A stretch of DNA of 64,000 nt, taken from the NCBI GenBank assembly GCA_033980235.1, contig CM067075.1, positions 28,560,150-28,624,149 on the forward strand, written 5' to 3'. The translations under genes and the position numbers were made by a program. Every line of letters begins with the position of its first letter. The first letter of the stretch is position 1. Below, piece after piece: positions 25,901 through 35,380 of this stretch. The notes under the pieces are model-generated. The model searched no databases. It saw only the letters and a list, made by a program, of their open reading frames with translations, and was not told the origin of the DNA. Source of the DNA: Diadema setosum. Lineage: Eukaryota; Echinodermata; Echinoidea; Diadematoida; Diadematidae.

Positions 25901-28900
25901 GCATTGCGCTTTGCGCATTGATCTGAATGACATTTTGTTTTGTTTCTGGGACCTGCAATTTTACAAAAGAATTTATAAAGGCCCCATCATATTTTTGTTA
26001 CTTCTTTGAGACATCTTTGTGTTTAGCAAGTTCTTTATTTGTAATGTACAATCCAAAGACATGGCTGTTATACATTGTATTCTTATTTGTCGTATCAATG
26101 TCAAAGAATTTGTTGTTTGTCTGAGAAATATTGAAATATGAGAATAGATTGACTGAACTGATAATCACTAGAATAACATGCTACGTATATTCACTATATG
26201 CATCTTTTACTGTTTGACATACTCATTTCGAGTTACCATCAGAATGAATTACATTGTATACATATCAACGAAAACGTGACGCCTGTATGATACCACCTCT
26301 TATACACAACCACTGAATACTATACATTAAAGGGAAGGTAAACCCAAAGAGCAATGTGGATTGAGTGAAAGCAGGAGCATTAGTAGAACACATCAGTGAA
26401 AGTTTGAGAAAAATAGGACAATCGATGCAAAAGTTATGAATTTTTAAAATTTTGGTGTTGGAACCGCTGGATGAGGAGACTACCAGAGGATATGACGTAT
26501 GAGTGGACAACAATACAAAGAAAATATAAAGGATATTCAACAAAAATTCACTTTTCTAGAATTATGAAAGAGCAGTGGACCAACCGCTTTCAGAAAGCAG
26601 GGGGAATAATTGCTACCCTTAACATATGTCAATATCAAGTTGATGGAATTTGTAATTTTCATGAAAAATGGATTTTTGTAGTATTTTCTTTATATTTTCT
26701 TGATATTGTAGTCCACTCATACGTCATAACCTCTAGTAGTCTCCTCATCCAGCGGTTCCAACACCAAAACTTTAAAAATTCATAACTTTTGCATCGATTG
26801 TCCGATTTTCTTCAAACTTTCACTGATGTGTTCTACTAATGTTGCTACTTTCACTCAATCCACATTGTTCTTGGGGTTTATCTTCCCTTTAACTACTATG
26901 CTTGATGGCAACAAAATATGTCGCCTATAATTACGTATTACATAATAGAAACAAACTACACTGTATATATTTGGAGAAATATAACGTTCTTTCCTTTCAA
27001 GAAAAAGTATTTACTGGCTATTGCAAAAGAAACGATTGAACAACCTAGAAATGACGAAATGAAAGGGCAAGAAGAGGAGAATAACAATGACCGCATCTTA
27101 TATTGTGTTCATTACATTATGAGTGAAAGTCCTGAAGACATAAAAGATAAAGAAAAAAGATAATAAACTGGAAATGTAACGAAAAAAAAAAGAGTAGCAT
27201 GACATTTTGTTTCTTTGCTTTCACAACGAAATGCATTTGAGGTACTTGAGTGTCGTTGTTGCTGACAGGTTGTTACATGTGTCTAAGGTATAATTTCTCT
27301 ATCTTGTCAACGTGACTCATTCCATTATCAAACGAGTAGTTCAGGATCATACATCTTACACATGAATAAACAAACAATGAATAGTATAATTGTACTTCCT
27401 AATAATCACGTGATCGTTAGAAATATGTGTAACTTACAACTCCCGGAGTTCGGGCAAGCCGCGAAAACAGTCACGTTTCAACTCTCGGATGTTATTGTGG
27501 GAAAGATCGCTGTAGAAAGGATGAAGAAAAAAAATGGATAACAAACTATGATTTGGAGACACCTATACTAGCATCGCAATAACAAATATCTGAATAATTC
27601 TTATGATTTACAGCTGCAAAATCCGTCGTGATCGAAAATGTGCTCATCGCGAATTGTGAAAGATGCAACAATTTTACAGCCATTATATGTGTCATTCTAT
27701 TCGGATACGGAAGCATATAATTTATGTATAATGTCGTAGCATCAAACTTCGTCCAGAATAACTACTTTTCTTCTCTTCTAGTACCATTTTGGTTTTTAAT
27801 TAAAGTTCGCCAATGTATAGGGTTTAAAGAGGAATCCGTAAGTTCCTTTGACCTTGTGATAGTTTTAATGCAACAACAGTTTAGTGTATACCAAAGTAGG
27901 CCCTATATGTAAATCACGTTCTACTCCGGAATCGAATGATAGCTCGGTCACAATACCGGTTCACACTTTTAAAATAGTTTTTTTTTTCTTCTTCTTCTAC
28001 TTCTTCTTCTTCTTTATCACATAGGCATATACCCCGCTTCCTTTATTTGGTACACCACCATTAAATCGCCTGGTCTAATCTTCTATCCGTTCTCCGTTTC
28101 TTTTTCACAAACACTGATTACTCGGGGCTTACAGCCTAACAAGCTTGCTTTCATGTAGGTCCCGTCATACTTCTCTGTGTTCAACCCCATTTCCATTTCG
28201 ACCAGTTATCATTACATTTATTGTGTTATTACCATGTATATTGTTTGATTTTGCACAAGGTAAAAGAACTTTTACTATTATTTCTGAATATTCATAAATG
28301 TAGTATGAAAGTATGAAAATAAATGAATTGAAATGCATTTAGCACATGAAGATTGATGAAACAGCGGTGAAGCATTGAGGAAATCAGACGATCCCTTCAA
28401 AATGCTATGATTATTATATTCATTGACTTGAAAGGATTGTACAAATTTGCTCAAAAATAAAAAATAACCTATAGGTACAAGGAAACTTAATCCCATTTTT
28501 CTCGCTTATTTACCCGAGGAGCGATACTTACAGAACCCTCATACTTTCAAGCAACCTTTCAGACTGAAACATCCCCTCCTCGATGGTCTCAAGTTCGTTG
28601 AAAGAGATGTCTCTGCAATAATGATAATGATAATAACATACTGCATCAAACTATTCTGCGTCCAAATCAATTTACGAGAAATCATACTAACACTTACGAA
28701 TCAATCGTGAATGATTATTTACTCTTGCTTCATTGCGTTATTGACATTTATTTCCTTCCAACGACGAATTTGGAGTGAAACTAATCGAAGTACTCATTTT
28801 CTACTATTTTCACTTTACCGTGTTTCCCAATGTTGTCATAAAGCATTGCTAAAACAAATTGTTTTCCCCCATTTTTTTTTCTTTGATTTTTCATCAGTTA

Positions 28901-30842
28901 AAACCTGTGAAGACGGCAGGTTTTCTTCTATACAACATTTGTCACTACGTCACCAAGACAGGCACCAGCACACCCCCCCCCCCAAAAAAAAAAATATGAT
29001 AGGAATGTAAAGCGATTAAAGGACTAGTAAAGTAAAAGAAAACAGGCACAACCTGAGATGACGGCTGAATCTATGGTAGGCCGTACTTACATTTTTTGGA
29101 CGGCAGTTAAACCATTGAAGGCGTACTGGCTCAGAAATGAAATCCGGTTGTGTGAAAGCCACCTTGTTAAACACGAAGAGCATGTATGGGGGTGGGATGG
29201 GGATATAAAAGGATAAGACAAGTTGCCCATCATAAATGGGGCTTTTCATTTGTATTTCATCTGATGACCATCATGCCTAATGATCTTTTTTTTTTCTCTC
29301 TCTCTCTCCGTTGTTAAGATAAAGGAAATGTTGAAAAAAACCTAGCAAGAAAACACTAAGTGGAACACCTGGGAGTCAGGCGATTTCTTGGCACAAAAAT
29401 ACCTCAATTGCTATATGAGTGGATCGGCACTTCTTTCCCATTCATTCTAAGCTGAACTAGTATGTCAACACATAGTAATGTCTTCACACTGAGATAAACT
29501 TCCGTTTGCGTGTTGTTTTGGCTGAATTTCTCTCGATCAGACCATGCTATGTCTTTTTTTTTTTTTTGTAAAGACAAATAACAGAAAGTCCTACAGAAAA
29601 CAAAACAAACCAAAACACCAACTGGAAACAAAACGAAATGAAAAAAAAAAGAAGCTCCTTTAGGTAGTACAATGCATTCAAATATAGGCATTACGCCTGG
29701 AGTGATTAACTCATTCGACCTGGGTGTACTGCGAAGTGCACAATTATTCATCACAATTTAGTGGAGCTGCTACGCTGATTCAGTGCCTACAGATCAGAGT
29801 CCATTGCACAAGAAGTGCACCAATACTCTGAGCATCCATTTCATTCATGGATTCATCGATGTCTACAATGTGACTTCCAAGATTTTACCAGGTTTGGCGA
29901 GAAATCTCACTTACAAGGTTTTCAGGTTTGGTAGTCCTCCGAAGGCACTCGCTTCAACATCGCGAATCTTGTTGTACCGGAAATCACTGTGTGAGATAAA
30001 TAATGGACAAGGTCAAACTAAAGGTGACAAAAATGTCCAATTATTCAAACAAAGAATTGAGATCTAACGGATAGATCTAGACAACAATATAATGTAAAGT
30101 CATGGTAAAGACGTATAAGTACAGAGAAGTGAAGGAACAGGAAGGACAAAGAAAATCAAATCCACAACAAATACAAAGATGGAAAAAAATGTGGAAAGAA
30201 AGGAAGTATAAAAAGGCAAATTGGTAAGCAAAGTTTTCCTCCTGAAATCTGACTTATGTACAAGGTGATGTTCTACTGATTCGAATATGGTCTATGCCGA
30301 GGTACACACCTCAACTATGACTAGCAGGGGCGGATCCAGGAATATCGTAAAGGGGGGCGCAAAGAATATTTTTGGTGCTACTTCCGGGTTTCATCTCAAT
30401 TTTTTTCTTTTTATTGGCGCACGCCCGGTGCACCCCCCCCCCCCCCCTGGATCCGCCACTGCCGTGTATTCCAAACAACAACAGGCCTGATACACCCATC
30501 AACAGCAGTTTTACAAACATTCATCAAAATTGAATGTTGTATGTTTCTATACCATTTTGGAACACTTGGAGCTCCTGAGATACACTGAAACTATTGAATT
30601 ATTCGAAACAGAGATGTGATTTCATAGCAGACTCACACTTCTGTCAGGTGCGGTAGGACGAAGTCACGAATGGCGGAGGGTAGCCTATGCATCTCCACCC
30701 ACCGGCCGCCATCTATGGCGTACGGGTTGCAGATTAGCTGCTCTTCTGCGCACGTGCAAGTCCCATGCAGGCAAGGTTCTTCATTGGACGTGGTGACTCG
30801 AACGTAGACTAGTAGAAGAATAAGGAGCGGAGCAGCACTCAT
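13595..30842 (-). CDS. LRR single-pass type I membrane protein, 14 coding exons
   Basis: Model on the minus strand (in + coordinates): 30637-30842, 29915-29986, 29091-29162, 28532-28612, 27438-27509, 25728-25799, 24755-24832, 23596-23744, 21979-22300, 21214-21250, 20474-20684, 19070-19109, 16239-16353, 13595-13933. Total 1,866 bp, 621 residues, all junctions in frame with GT/AG. Order: signal peptide (1-20), LRRNT with C-x4-C-x-C-x6-C, six LRRs (LSHN, ISFN, DLSHN cores), LRRCT (C-S-C-E-W plus two later Cys), a 100-residue stalk with N-x-S/T sites, Gly/Ser linker, TM helix about 432-455, then a basic and phosphosite-rich tail with R-R-M-S-L and a S-E-S-D-D-D-D acidic run. No TIR, kinase, Ig or 7TM domain is seen. 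A cell-surface recognition role follows from the family; the ligand is unknown. I do not recognise an orthologue. The small exons at 21214 and 19070 are the least certain. Confidence 0.75.
13934..16238 (-). other. Last intron of the LRR gene
   Basis: GT/AG intron. It contains a TTAA-bounded foldback element at 15329-15676 (separate entry) and poly(A/T) tracts. No other coding signal was seen. Confidence 0.6.
15329..15676. mobile_element. TTAA-flanked foldback MITE, copy 1
   Basis: Ends ttgaagggctggtatagttt and (right, inverted) ttaaagggatggtatagttt. An internal palindrome ggtgggacccacc sits at 15468-15480. The same element recurs at 54929-55254. TTAA targets with AGGG/CCCT termini point to Kolobok or piggyBac-like non-autonomous elements. 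Confidence 0.8.
16239..16353 (-). CDS. LRR gene exon 13: cytoplasmic segment
   Basis: 115-bp exon, phase 2 in and phase 0 out, coding W-F-G-E-M-T-G-K-L-S-V then H-A-K-Q-S-F-V-K-L-H. Acceptor gcggttttacag, donor GTAAGT. It is the only reading frame without a stop. Confidence 0.75.
16906..16948. repeat. (CA)n microsatellite
   Basis: CA tract running into (AAAC) units within an LRR-gene intron. Confidence 0.85.
17342..17359. repeat. Poly(C) tract
   Basis: About 18 consecutive C residues within an LRR-gene intron; the length is likely unreliable. Confidence 0.8.
17464..17864. mobile_element. TTAA-bounded long palindrome with perfect 70-bp core
   Basis: The 400-bp element folds over nearly its whole length. 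The centre 17617-17686 is a perfect palindrome around gttaacgggcccgttaac. The outer arms (tgggaatgctgggggatgat against its mirror at 17805-17826) match with few changes. Terminal TTAA at both ends. Confidence 0.85.
19070..19109 (-). CDS. LRR gene exon 12: polybasic juxtamembrane exon (tentative)
   Basis: 40-bp exon, phase 1 to phase 2, coding K-E-K-K-E-K-K-K-N-K-C-C-G right after the TM, a fitting stop-transfer and possible palmitoylation site. Acceptor ttattgtgacag, donor GTAAGC. It is purine-rich and could be fortuitous. An alternative that also restores frame is 16514-16554 (41 bp, used with the GTACGT donor of exon 11). Confidence 0.45.
20190..20400. repeat. Dispersed repeat with cagtaaaacctgcattagcg start
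   Basis: The phrase cagtaaaacctgcattagcg, followed by gaccac / gtggccgctatat words, looks like a pogo/Tc1-type non-autonomous repeat common in invertebrates. Boundaries are uncertain. Confidence 0.35.
20474..20684 (-). CDS. LRR gene exon 11: linker and transmembrane helix
   Basis: 211-bp exon, phase 0 in and phase 1 out. A Ser/Lys-rich linker precedes LGSFLYIILAGAGCG and ILVVCLAGL, a clear TM helix with small-residue packing motifs. The donor GTGAGT at the end is preferred over an overlapping GTACGT because it fits the next proposed exon. Confidence 0.8.
21214..21250 (-). CDS. LRR gene micro-exon 10
   Basis: A 37-bp exon is needed because exon 9 ends in phase 2 while the TM exon starts in phase 0. 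This segment has an acceptor (catttctctaaag), a strong donor (GTATGT) and the right length class. It codes T-V-A-T-A-D-T-D-G-H-N-S, and D-T-D is echoed in the next exon. Transcript data would settle it. Confidence 0.55.
21529..21604. repeat. (AATG)n microsatellite after a LINE-like tail
   Basis: About 15 units of gaat/tgaa follow gtttggaaatgaaaataaaac, a pattern like the tandem tail of a LINE 3' end. Confidence 0.85.
21979..22300 (-). CDS. LRR gene exon 9: glycosylated extracellular stalk
   Basis: 322-bp exon coding about 107 residues rich in Gln, Arg and Glu, with N-L-T, N-S-T and N-I-T sequons. No known domain recognised. The acceptor lies in an AAG-CAG-CAG run, so upper ends 22300, 22297 and 22294 are all in frame. 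The donor is AAG followed by GTACAG. Confidence 0.75.
23596..23744 (-). CDS. LRR gene exon 8: LRRCT cap
   Basis: 149-bp exon, phase 2 in and phase 1 out. It codes T-C-S-C-E-W-L, then C-I-E-E-W and M-C-D-Q, four cysteines in the C-x-C ... C ... C spacing of an LRR C-terminal cap. Acceptor ttattcaaag, donor GTAATT. Confidence 0.85.
24445..24471. repeat. (CA)n microsatellite
   Basis: Pure CA tract in an LRR-gene intron. Confidence 0.9.
24755..24832 (-). CDS. LRR gene exon 7: sixth, degenerate LRR
   Basis: 78-bp phase 2-2 exon coding S-L-A-H-T-S then I-F-E-P-L-S-N-L. The Asn-ladder position is Thr, typical of a capping repeat. Acceptor gtctatgctag, donor GTAAGC. Confidence 0.8.
24855..25040. 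repeat. Pogo/Tigger-like MITE remnant
   Basis: acaggggactcccgttataa and the mirrored attacaacg/gttataaggtgatt words frame a short AT-rich interior. The phrase (ctcccgttataacgaag) is typical of pogo-like MITE ends. The assignment is from memory. Confidence 0.4.
25728..25799 (-). CDS. LRR gene exon 6: fifth LRR
   Basis: 72-bp phase 2-2 exon coding Y-L-E-F-N-P-L then S-L-T-H-L-R. Acceptor gcttcaag, donor GTGAGT. Confidence 0.85.
26327..26892. mobile_element. TTAA-bounded foldback element with about 200-bp arms
   Basis: The left arm (ttaaagggaaggtaaaccc, then gttggaaccgctggatgagg near 26457-26476) is mirrored by the right arm (cctcatccagcggttccaac near 26742-26761, ending cttccctttaa). TTAA occurs at both ends. 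The open frames here are arms of the palindrome, not genes. Confidence 0.85.
27438..27509 (-). CDS. LRR gene exon 5: fourth LRR
   Basis: 72-bp phase 2-2 exon coding D-L-S-H-N-N-I then C-F-R-G-L-P. Acceptor ctttctacag, donor GTAAGT. Confidence 0.9.
28000..28345 (+). mobile_element. Probable LINE 3' UTR fragment
   Basis: CT-rich sequence ending in gtatgaaaataaatgaattg, similar to the tail near 2.25 kb. No coding portion remains. Lies in an LRR-gene intron, antisense to the gene. Confidence 0.35.
28532..28612 (-). CDS. LRR gene exon 4: third LRR
   Basis: 81-bp phase 2-2 exon coding D-I-S-F-N-E-L then M-F-Q-S; 27 residues, three longer than its neighbours. Acceptor ttattgcag, donor GTAAGT. Confidence 0.9.
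29091..29162 (-). CDS. LRR gene exon 3: second LRR
   Basis: 72-bp phase 2-2 exon coding W-L-S-H-N-R-I then A-F-N-G-L. Acceptor tttaacaag, donor GTAAGT. The longer open frame over the same bases is not the coding one. Confidence 0.85.
29915..29986 (-). CDS. LRR gene exon 2: first LRR
   Basis: 72-bp phase 2-2 exon coding D-F-R-Y-N-K-I then A-F-G-G-L-P-N-L, a canonical 24-residue LRR. Acceptor ctcacacag, donor GTAAGT. Confidence 0.9.
30331..30465. repeat. GGATCC-ended inverted repeat with poly(C)
   Basis: ggggcggatccaggaatatc is mirrored by ccctggatccgcc across a C14-like run. A related copy is at 52995-53205. Repeat family, not coding. Confidence 0.6.
30637..30842 (-). CDS. LRR gene exon 1: signal peptide and LRRNT
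   Basis: Starts MSAAPLLILLLVYVRV, a clear signal peptide, then the Cys-rich N-cap. The donor is GTGAGT after phase 2; the nearby GTGTGA would break frame with the next exon. Upstream on the minus strand, tttgcctttcag ends at about 30947, suggesting that this exon begins with about 104 bp of 5' UTR after an intron. Confidence 0.85.
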
Positions 30843-31249
30843 TTCTATTTTCCACTCTCCCTTTCTTTTTTTTTTTTTTTCTCTCTTGCTTTCACTACTG
30901 TTCTAAAGCTCTTCTTTGTAATGTCTTCTTTCTCTTCTGGTCAGTTCTGAAAGGCAAAGAAAACATGTTAGTAACTTGGCTCTAGACAACAGTTACAGCT
31001 CATGTTCGAACAATAAACATTGATGATTAAGACTTTCACATTTTTAATTTGTATAGATGAAATATCATATCTTTATCTTTGATAATGTCGGTTGGATTAT
31101 AGCACACACACTCACACACAATCATATACACAGTCACACAAAAAGGTGCCTATGTCTATGTCTATAAACTGCTAATGTTACTGTAGGTGTACTCTGAATC
31201 TAGACCCATAACATGAATCTTCATGAATGCCTGTTATGCTACAATGATA

Positions 31250-32560
31250 CTTTTTTTTTTATTATTATTATTCATGTTCTATATCTCACATTTCATACAA
31301 GTTTTAGATTCCATTTGATTTTAGGCAAAGAAATGTTTTTAACACAACAGTCAGATTGAAACAAAATTGCACAAATCAAATGTATAAGGACATAATAATA
31401 ATTGACGTGTAATATGAGGAACTCACTAAAAAACAAAGTTTGTAGGATGTAGGTTCCAAAAATATAATATAGGCTTTTAGTACAGTATATCAATGTAAAA
31501 ATGACGTAACATGCAAAAATATATATACAACATGTCGAGAATATTATTATAAAGTTTACGGAATGTACAAGTTATTGTATGATGTTCATAATTGAACTTA
31601 AGGTATCAATGCTAAGAAATGTAGCAAATTGATCAAACAAATGAAGTCATCCGAGCGAGGCAACATTCTGAGTATGCAGATTTTTTTTCAAGTGATCACG
31701 GCAAAATGATTAGATGTAGGATTTTTTTAAATTGCCTTTAAGATTTTGCTTAAAGGAACTTAAAGAACTTGATTGCAACCGAACAGAATCTAGCTCATTC
31801 CAGAAAAAAGGGCCTATCGATCGAAGTAATTGTCTTTAGGGCTAAAACTGTACGAACGGGGGAAAAATGATAGGAGTCACTGTGTCTTGTATAGGGTAAG
31901 TATGGATATCGCTGTTTTTAACAAACATTTAGGAAAATATACTATAAAGGAAGACCGCCAATATTCAACTTATACATAAAAATTCCAACATGATACAAAT
32001 ATCCAATCAGAAATTGCAGTTAACAATGTAGAATTTTTGAAACAAACAATTCAATAGTGTGATCAAAAAAAAAAAAATGTGCACGATTTATGATTCGCAA
32101 GGCCTTTTCTGAATCAGAAACAACGAATCGATTTTAATAGTCCCCAGGCCAATATTCCGTAATTCAAGTATAGGGCCTAATATAAGTTGTATACAATCAA
32201 AGAGAATGCAATATTGGCTTTGGGAAGAGATATTTCAAGTTTGTGAATATTATAAACTCCAACATTTTTACACAACAATTTACATAAATAATCAACATGT
32301 ACCTTCCTTGAAAGATTGCTGTCAATATAAATAGACCTACCTAAAAACTTTGTTGAATCTAGTGTCTATTTGGTTTTTAAAACTGGCTCCTGTGGTCCAT
32401 GATTTAGGCCTAACAGCTAGAGTGTATCTACTAATAAATAACCTGGAACGAGATTTTATTGTGTTACTGTAAACCATATAATTAGGGCCAGTCTTATTTA
32501 TGTCAAGCGACAATTTATTTACCTGAATCCACTCAAATACAATGAAGTTCATTATCTAAA
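31250..32560 (-). mobile_element. Decayed CR1/jockey-like LINE, 3' half
   Basis: On the minus strand the block after the catalytic box is readable (V-N-K-L-S-L-D-I-N-K-T, Y-M-V-Y-S-N), followed in other frames by N-Y-G-I-L-A-W-G, L-N-I-G-G-L-P-L, then S-F-K-Q-N-L-K-G-N-L and a stop at 31710. Several frameshifts and stops show that it is dead. A 3' UTR runs to an (AAT)n/poly(A) tail at 31251-31272. It lies inside the proposed 5' UTR intron of the LRR gene in the same orientation. Confidence 0.75.
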
Positions 32561-32805
32561 GAATAGAGCAAAACATAAGGATCTGAGCGAGAATAAAAAA
32601 AAAAAAAATATCACTTCATTCACTGTCGTTATGACTCGTAATGTTCCCGTCTTTAGCTGTAGGTCCTACCGTTAATAGCGTAGGGGCATAGGCCTAATCA
32701 TAGCTTGTAATGTAAGTTGTAACGTTAGAGTTGTAGGCCCTAATAAGAGGATCTAGGCCTACATCGACTATAACATTCTGGTTTCTAACCAATATTAGTA
32801 CAATA

Positions 32806-32851
32806 ACTTACCTGTAATATTAGGGTGCCCAATATCAGTGCTATAACTTAC
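32806..32851 (-). promoter_or_regulatory. Two candidate 5' UTR donor sites of the LRR gene
   Basis: Reading minus, ACAG followed by GTAAGT (32806-32811) and GCAG followed by GTAAGT (32846-32851) are near-identical 40 bp apart. Either could end a non-coding first exon that joins the acceptor at about 30947. Inference from splice consensus and local duplication only. Confidence 0.4.
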
Positions 32852-33100
32852 CTGCTGAAGTTCATACATATCGTTTACCGGTGCAGCAGATTAGCATGCA
32901 GAAATGCCCCACATGCACAGCCACTGTATCGTCATACACCACTATGCACTACAAACACGTAAGCCTCTATTACACGCGTTAGTGTAGGAGAGTAACCTCT
33001 GTAGGCCCTACTTGTTGGGAATACAGCTGCGCTGTGGAGATTGCGAAATTTCAAACGCGTACTTTTACTAGTATTCGGGATGTACAAAGCGCGTATTATA

Positions 33101-33688
33101 AGCCGGGTTCACACGTACAAAATAGCGGGATGACGATTGCGATCCATATCTCGAGTTTTTGTTTTTGTTTTTGTTTTTTGTTTTTTGCAACCGTTCATAC
33201 GTACCAAATTAGCGGGATAGCGATCGCGATCGGTATCCCGCTAATTTTGCGAGCGTCCGTCCACACGTACGTACCGAATTATCCCGCTAATTAATTGCCG
33301 ATAGAGATACATACATTAGCCGCGCACTTACCTTTGTCCATTGTCTTTTACGCGTCAGTGGCGTGGTTCGCGCGCTGTTGTTGTTGTGCTCCAAAGAGGT
33401 GAAGGAGCTCTTCGCAGAGGTCTCGCTGTTGTGATGTGATGTGCCCATTGCATGATGGGATATAAAAACTCGAGATTCTAATCCCGACCGTTCACACGTA
33501 TCAGCGCGGGACCAATTATCCCGCTAATTGACGAACCAGCGCAAGATTTCTTGGGATTAGCATCGCGATGCTTATCCCGCTAATTTTCGGGTTTTTTCTG
33601 TCCACACGTGCAAAAAAGTCGGGATGACGATCGCGATGCAAATCTCGAGATTTGTATCCCGCTAATTGGTGTACGTGTGAACCCGGCT
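33101..33688. mobile_element. TIR element, copy 1
   Basis: Perfect 18-bp terminal inverted repeats agccgggttcacacgtac / gtacgtgtgaacccggct. The interior carries repeated attagcgggat and cgatcgcgat words in both orientations. No transposase. Confidence 0.85.
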
Positions 33689-33787
33689 ATTGTATAAGCA
33701 AAGCCTGCAAACTGGGTCACGCAGCGCCCTTCAGCTCTCACTGCCTGTGCGCACTTTCCTTTGTCCATTGTATTTTACGCGTCAATT

Positions 33788-34375
33788 AGCCGGGTTCACA
33801 CGTACAAATTAGCGGGATGACGATCGCGATGCTCATCCTGAGTTTTTTTGCGAGCGTCCACACGTACCAAATTAGCGGGATAGCGATCGCGATCGGTATC
33901 CCGCTAATTTGGCGAGCGTCCACACGTACCGAATTATCCCGCTAATTGCCGATAGACATAACAGCAAAGCCTGCAAACTGGGTCACGCAGCGCCCTTCTC
34001 TATCACTGCCTGCGCGCACTTACCTTTGTCCATTGTCTTTTACGCGTCAGTGGTGTGGTTCGCGCGCTGTTGTTGTTGTGCTCCAAAGAGGTGAAGGACC
34101 TCTTCGCAGAGGCCTCGCTGTTGTGATGTGCGCATTGCATGATAGAATGTAAAAACTCGAGATTCTAATCCCGACCGTTCACACGTACCAGCGCGGGGCC
34201 AATTATCCCGCTAATTGACGAACCAGCGCAAGATTTCTTGGGATTAGCATCGCGATGCTTATCCCGCTAATTTTCGGGTTTTTTCTGTCCACACGTGCAA
34301 AAAACTCGGGATGACGATCGCGATGCAAATCTCGAGATTTGTATCCCGCTAATTGGTGTACGTGTGAACCCGGCT
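33788..34375. mobile_element. TIR element, copy 2
   Basis: Same termini and interior as copy 1, and the same length (588 bp). The spacer phrase gcaaagcctgcaaactgggt occurs both between copies 1 and 2 and within copy 2, which shows segmental duplication. Confidence 0.85.
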
Positions 34376-34705
34376 TGTAGTGGTGTGGTTCGCGCGCTGT
34401 TGTTTTGGTGCGCCAAAGAGGTGAAGGACCTCTTCGCAGAGGCCTCGCTGTTGTGATGTGCGCATTGCATGATGGGATGTAAAAACTCGAGATTCTAATC
34501 CCGACCGTTCACACGTACCAGCGCGGGGCCAATTATCCCGCTAATTGATGAACCAGCGCAAGATTTCTTGGGATTAGCATCGCGACGCTTATCCCGCTAA
34601 TTTTCGTTTTTTTTCTGTCCACACGTGCAAAAAACTCGGGATGACGATCGCGATGCAAATCTCGAGATTTGTATCCCGCTAATTGGTGTACGTGTGAGCC
34701 CGGCT
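34376..34705. mobile_element. TIR element, copy 3 (right half only)
   Basis: A roughly 330-bp near-repeat of 34048-34375, again ending in gtacgtgtgagcccggct with one change. Arisen by tandem duplication of the right half. Confidence 0.8.
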
Positions 34706-34843
34706 CCTGTGTGCATACGCGCTTAGCGCAGAAAGGCGTTTCAGCCGCACTTGTTTTTTCTTCTTTAAAGAGAAGCTCCTTTAAAATCCCAAGATTGACC
34801 TTCAACATGTTCAATGTTATTTTTATAAAGATAAACTCGCACA

Positions 34844-35380
34844 GTGCACGATTTAAAAAATTACCGTCCAATTTCAAATTTACCTTATTTAAGTAAATTG
34901 CTTGAAAAGGTTGTTTTCTCACAACTGACAATGTATCTGCAAGATAATGAATTGCTTGATTCATTTCAATCTGCGTACAAGCCTGGTCATAGTGTAGAAA
35001 CACTGTTAGTCAACTTATCAGATATTGTGTTCAGAGAATTAGATAGTGGTAACATCACTGCTCTTATCATGCTTGATATGAGCTCAGCTTTTGACACAGT
35101 CGACCATGCTATTCTGATTCAACGATTGAGATATTTGGGCATCAAAGGAACTGTTCTTGATTGGTTTATATCCTACTTATGTGATCGATCTCATTATGTC
35201 GGAATTGGTGATTCTACCTCTTGTAAAACTATGACAAAGTTTGGTGTACCTCAAGGTTCTGTTGGAGGCCCGCTGCTTTTTTCTCTGTATATGCAACCAA
35301 TTAGTGAAGTATTTCGCAAGCATTGTATTAGTTATCATTGTTATGCGGATGATATACAACTTTATATAATTGTCTTTTAA
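34844..35380 (+). pseudogene. LINE reverse transcriptase, N-terminal part
   Basis: 178-codon open segment covering RT blocks up to and including Y-A-D-D. It ends at a stop created by the frame change. See the LINE entry. Confidence 0.9.

Noticed and set aside
26471..26785. 104-codon + strand open frame
   Set aside because: It spans both arms of a TTAA-bounded palindrome.
29016..29249. Minus frame over the third LRR exon region
   Set aside because: The real exon 29091-29162 uses another frame that gives a canonical LRR.
34533..35003. 156-codon minus open frame
   Set aside because: Covers TIR elements and the antisense of the LINE; no protein similarity recognised.
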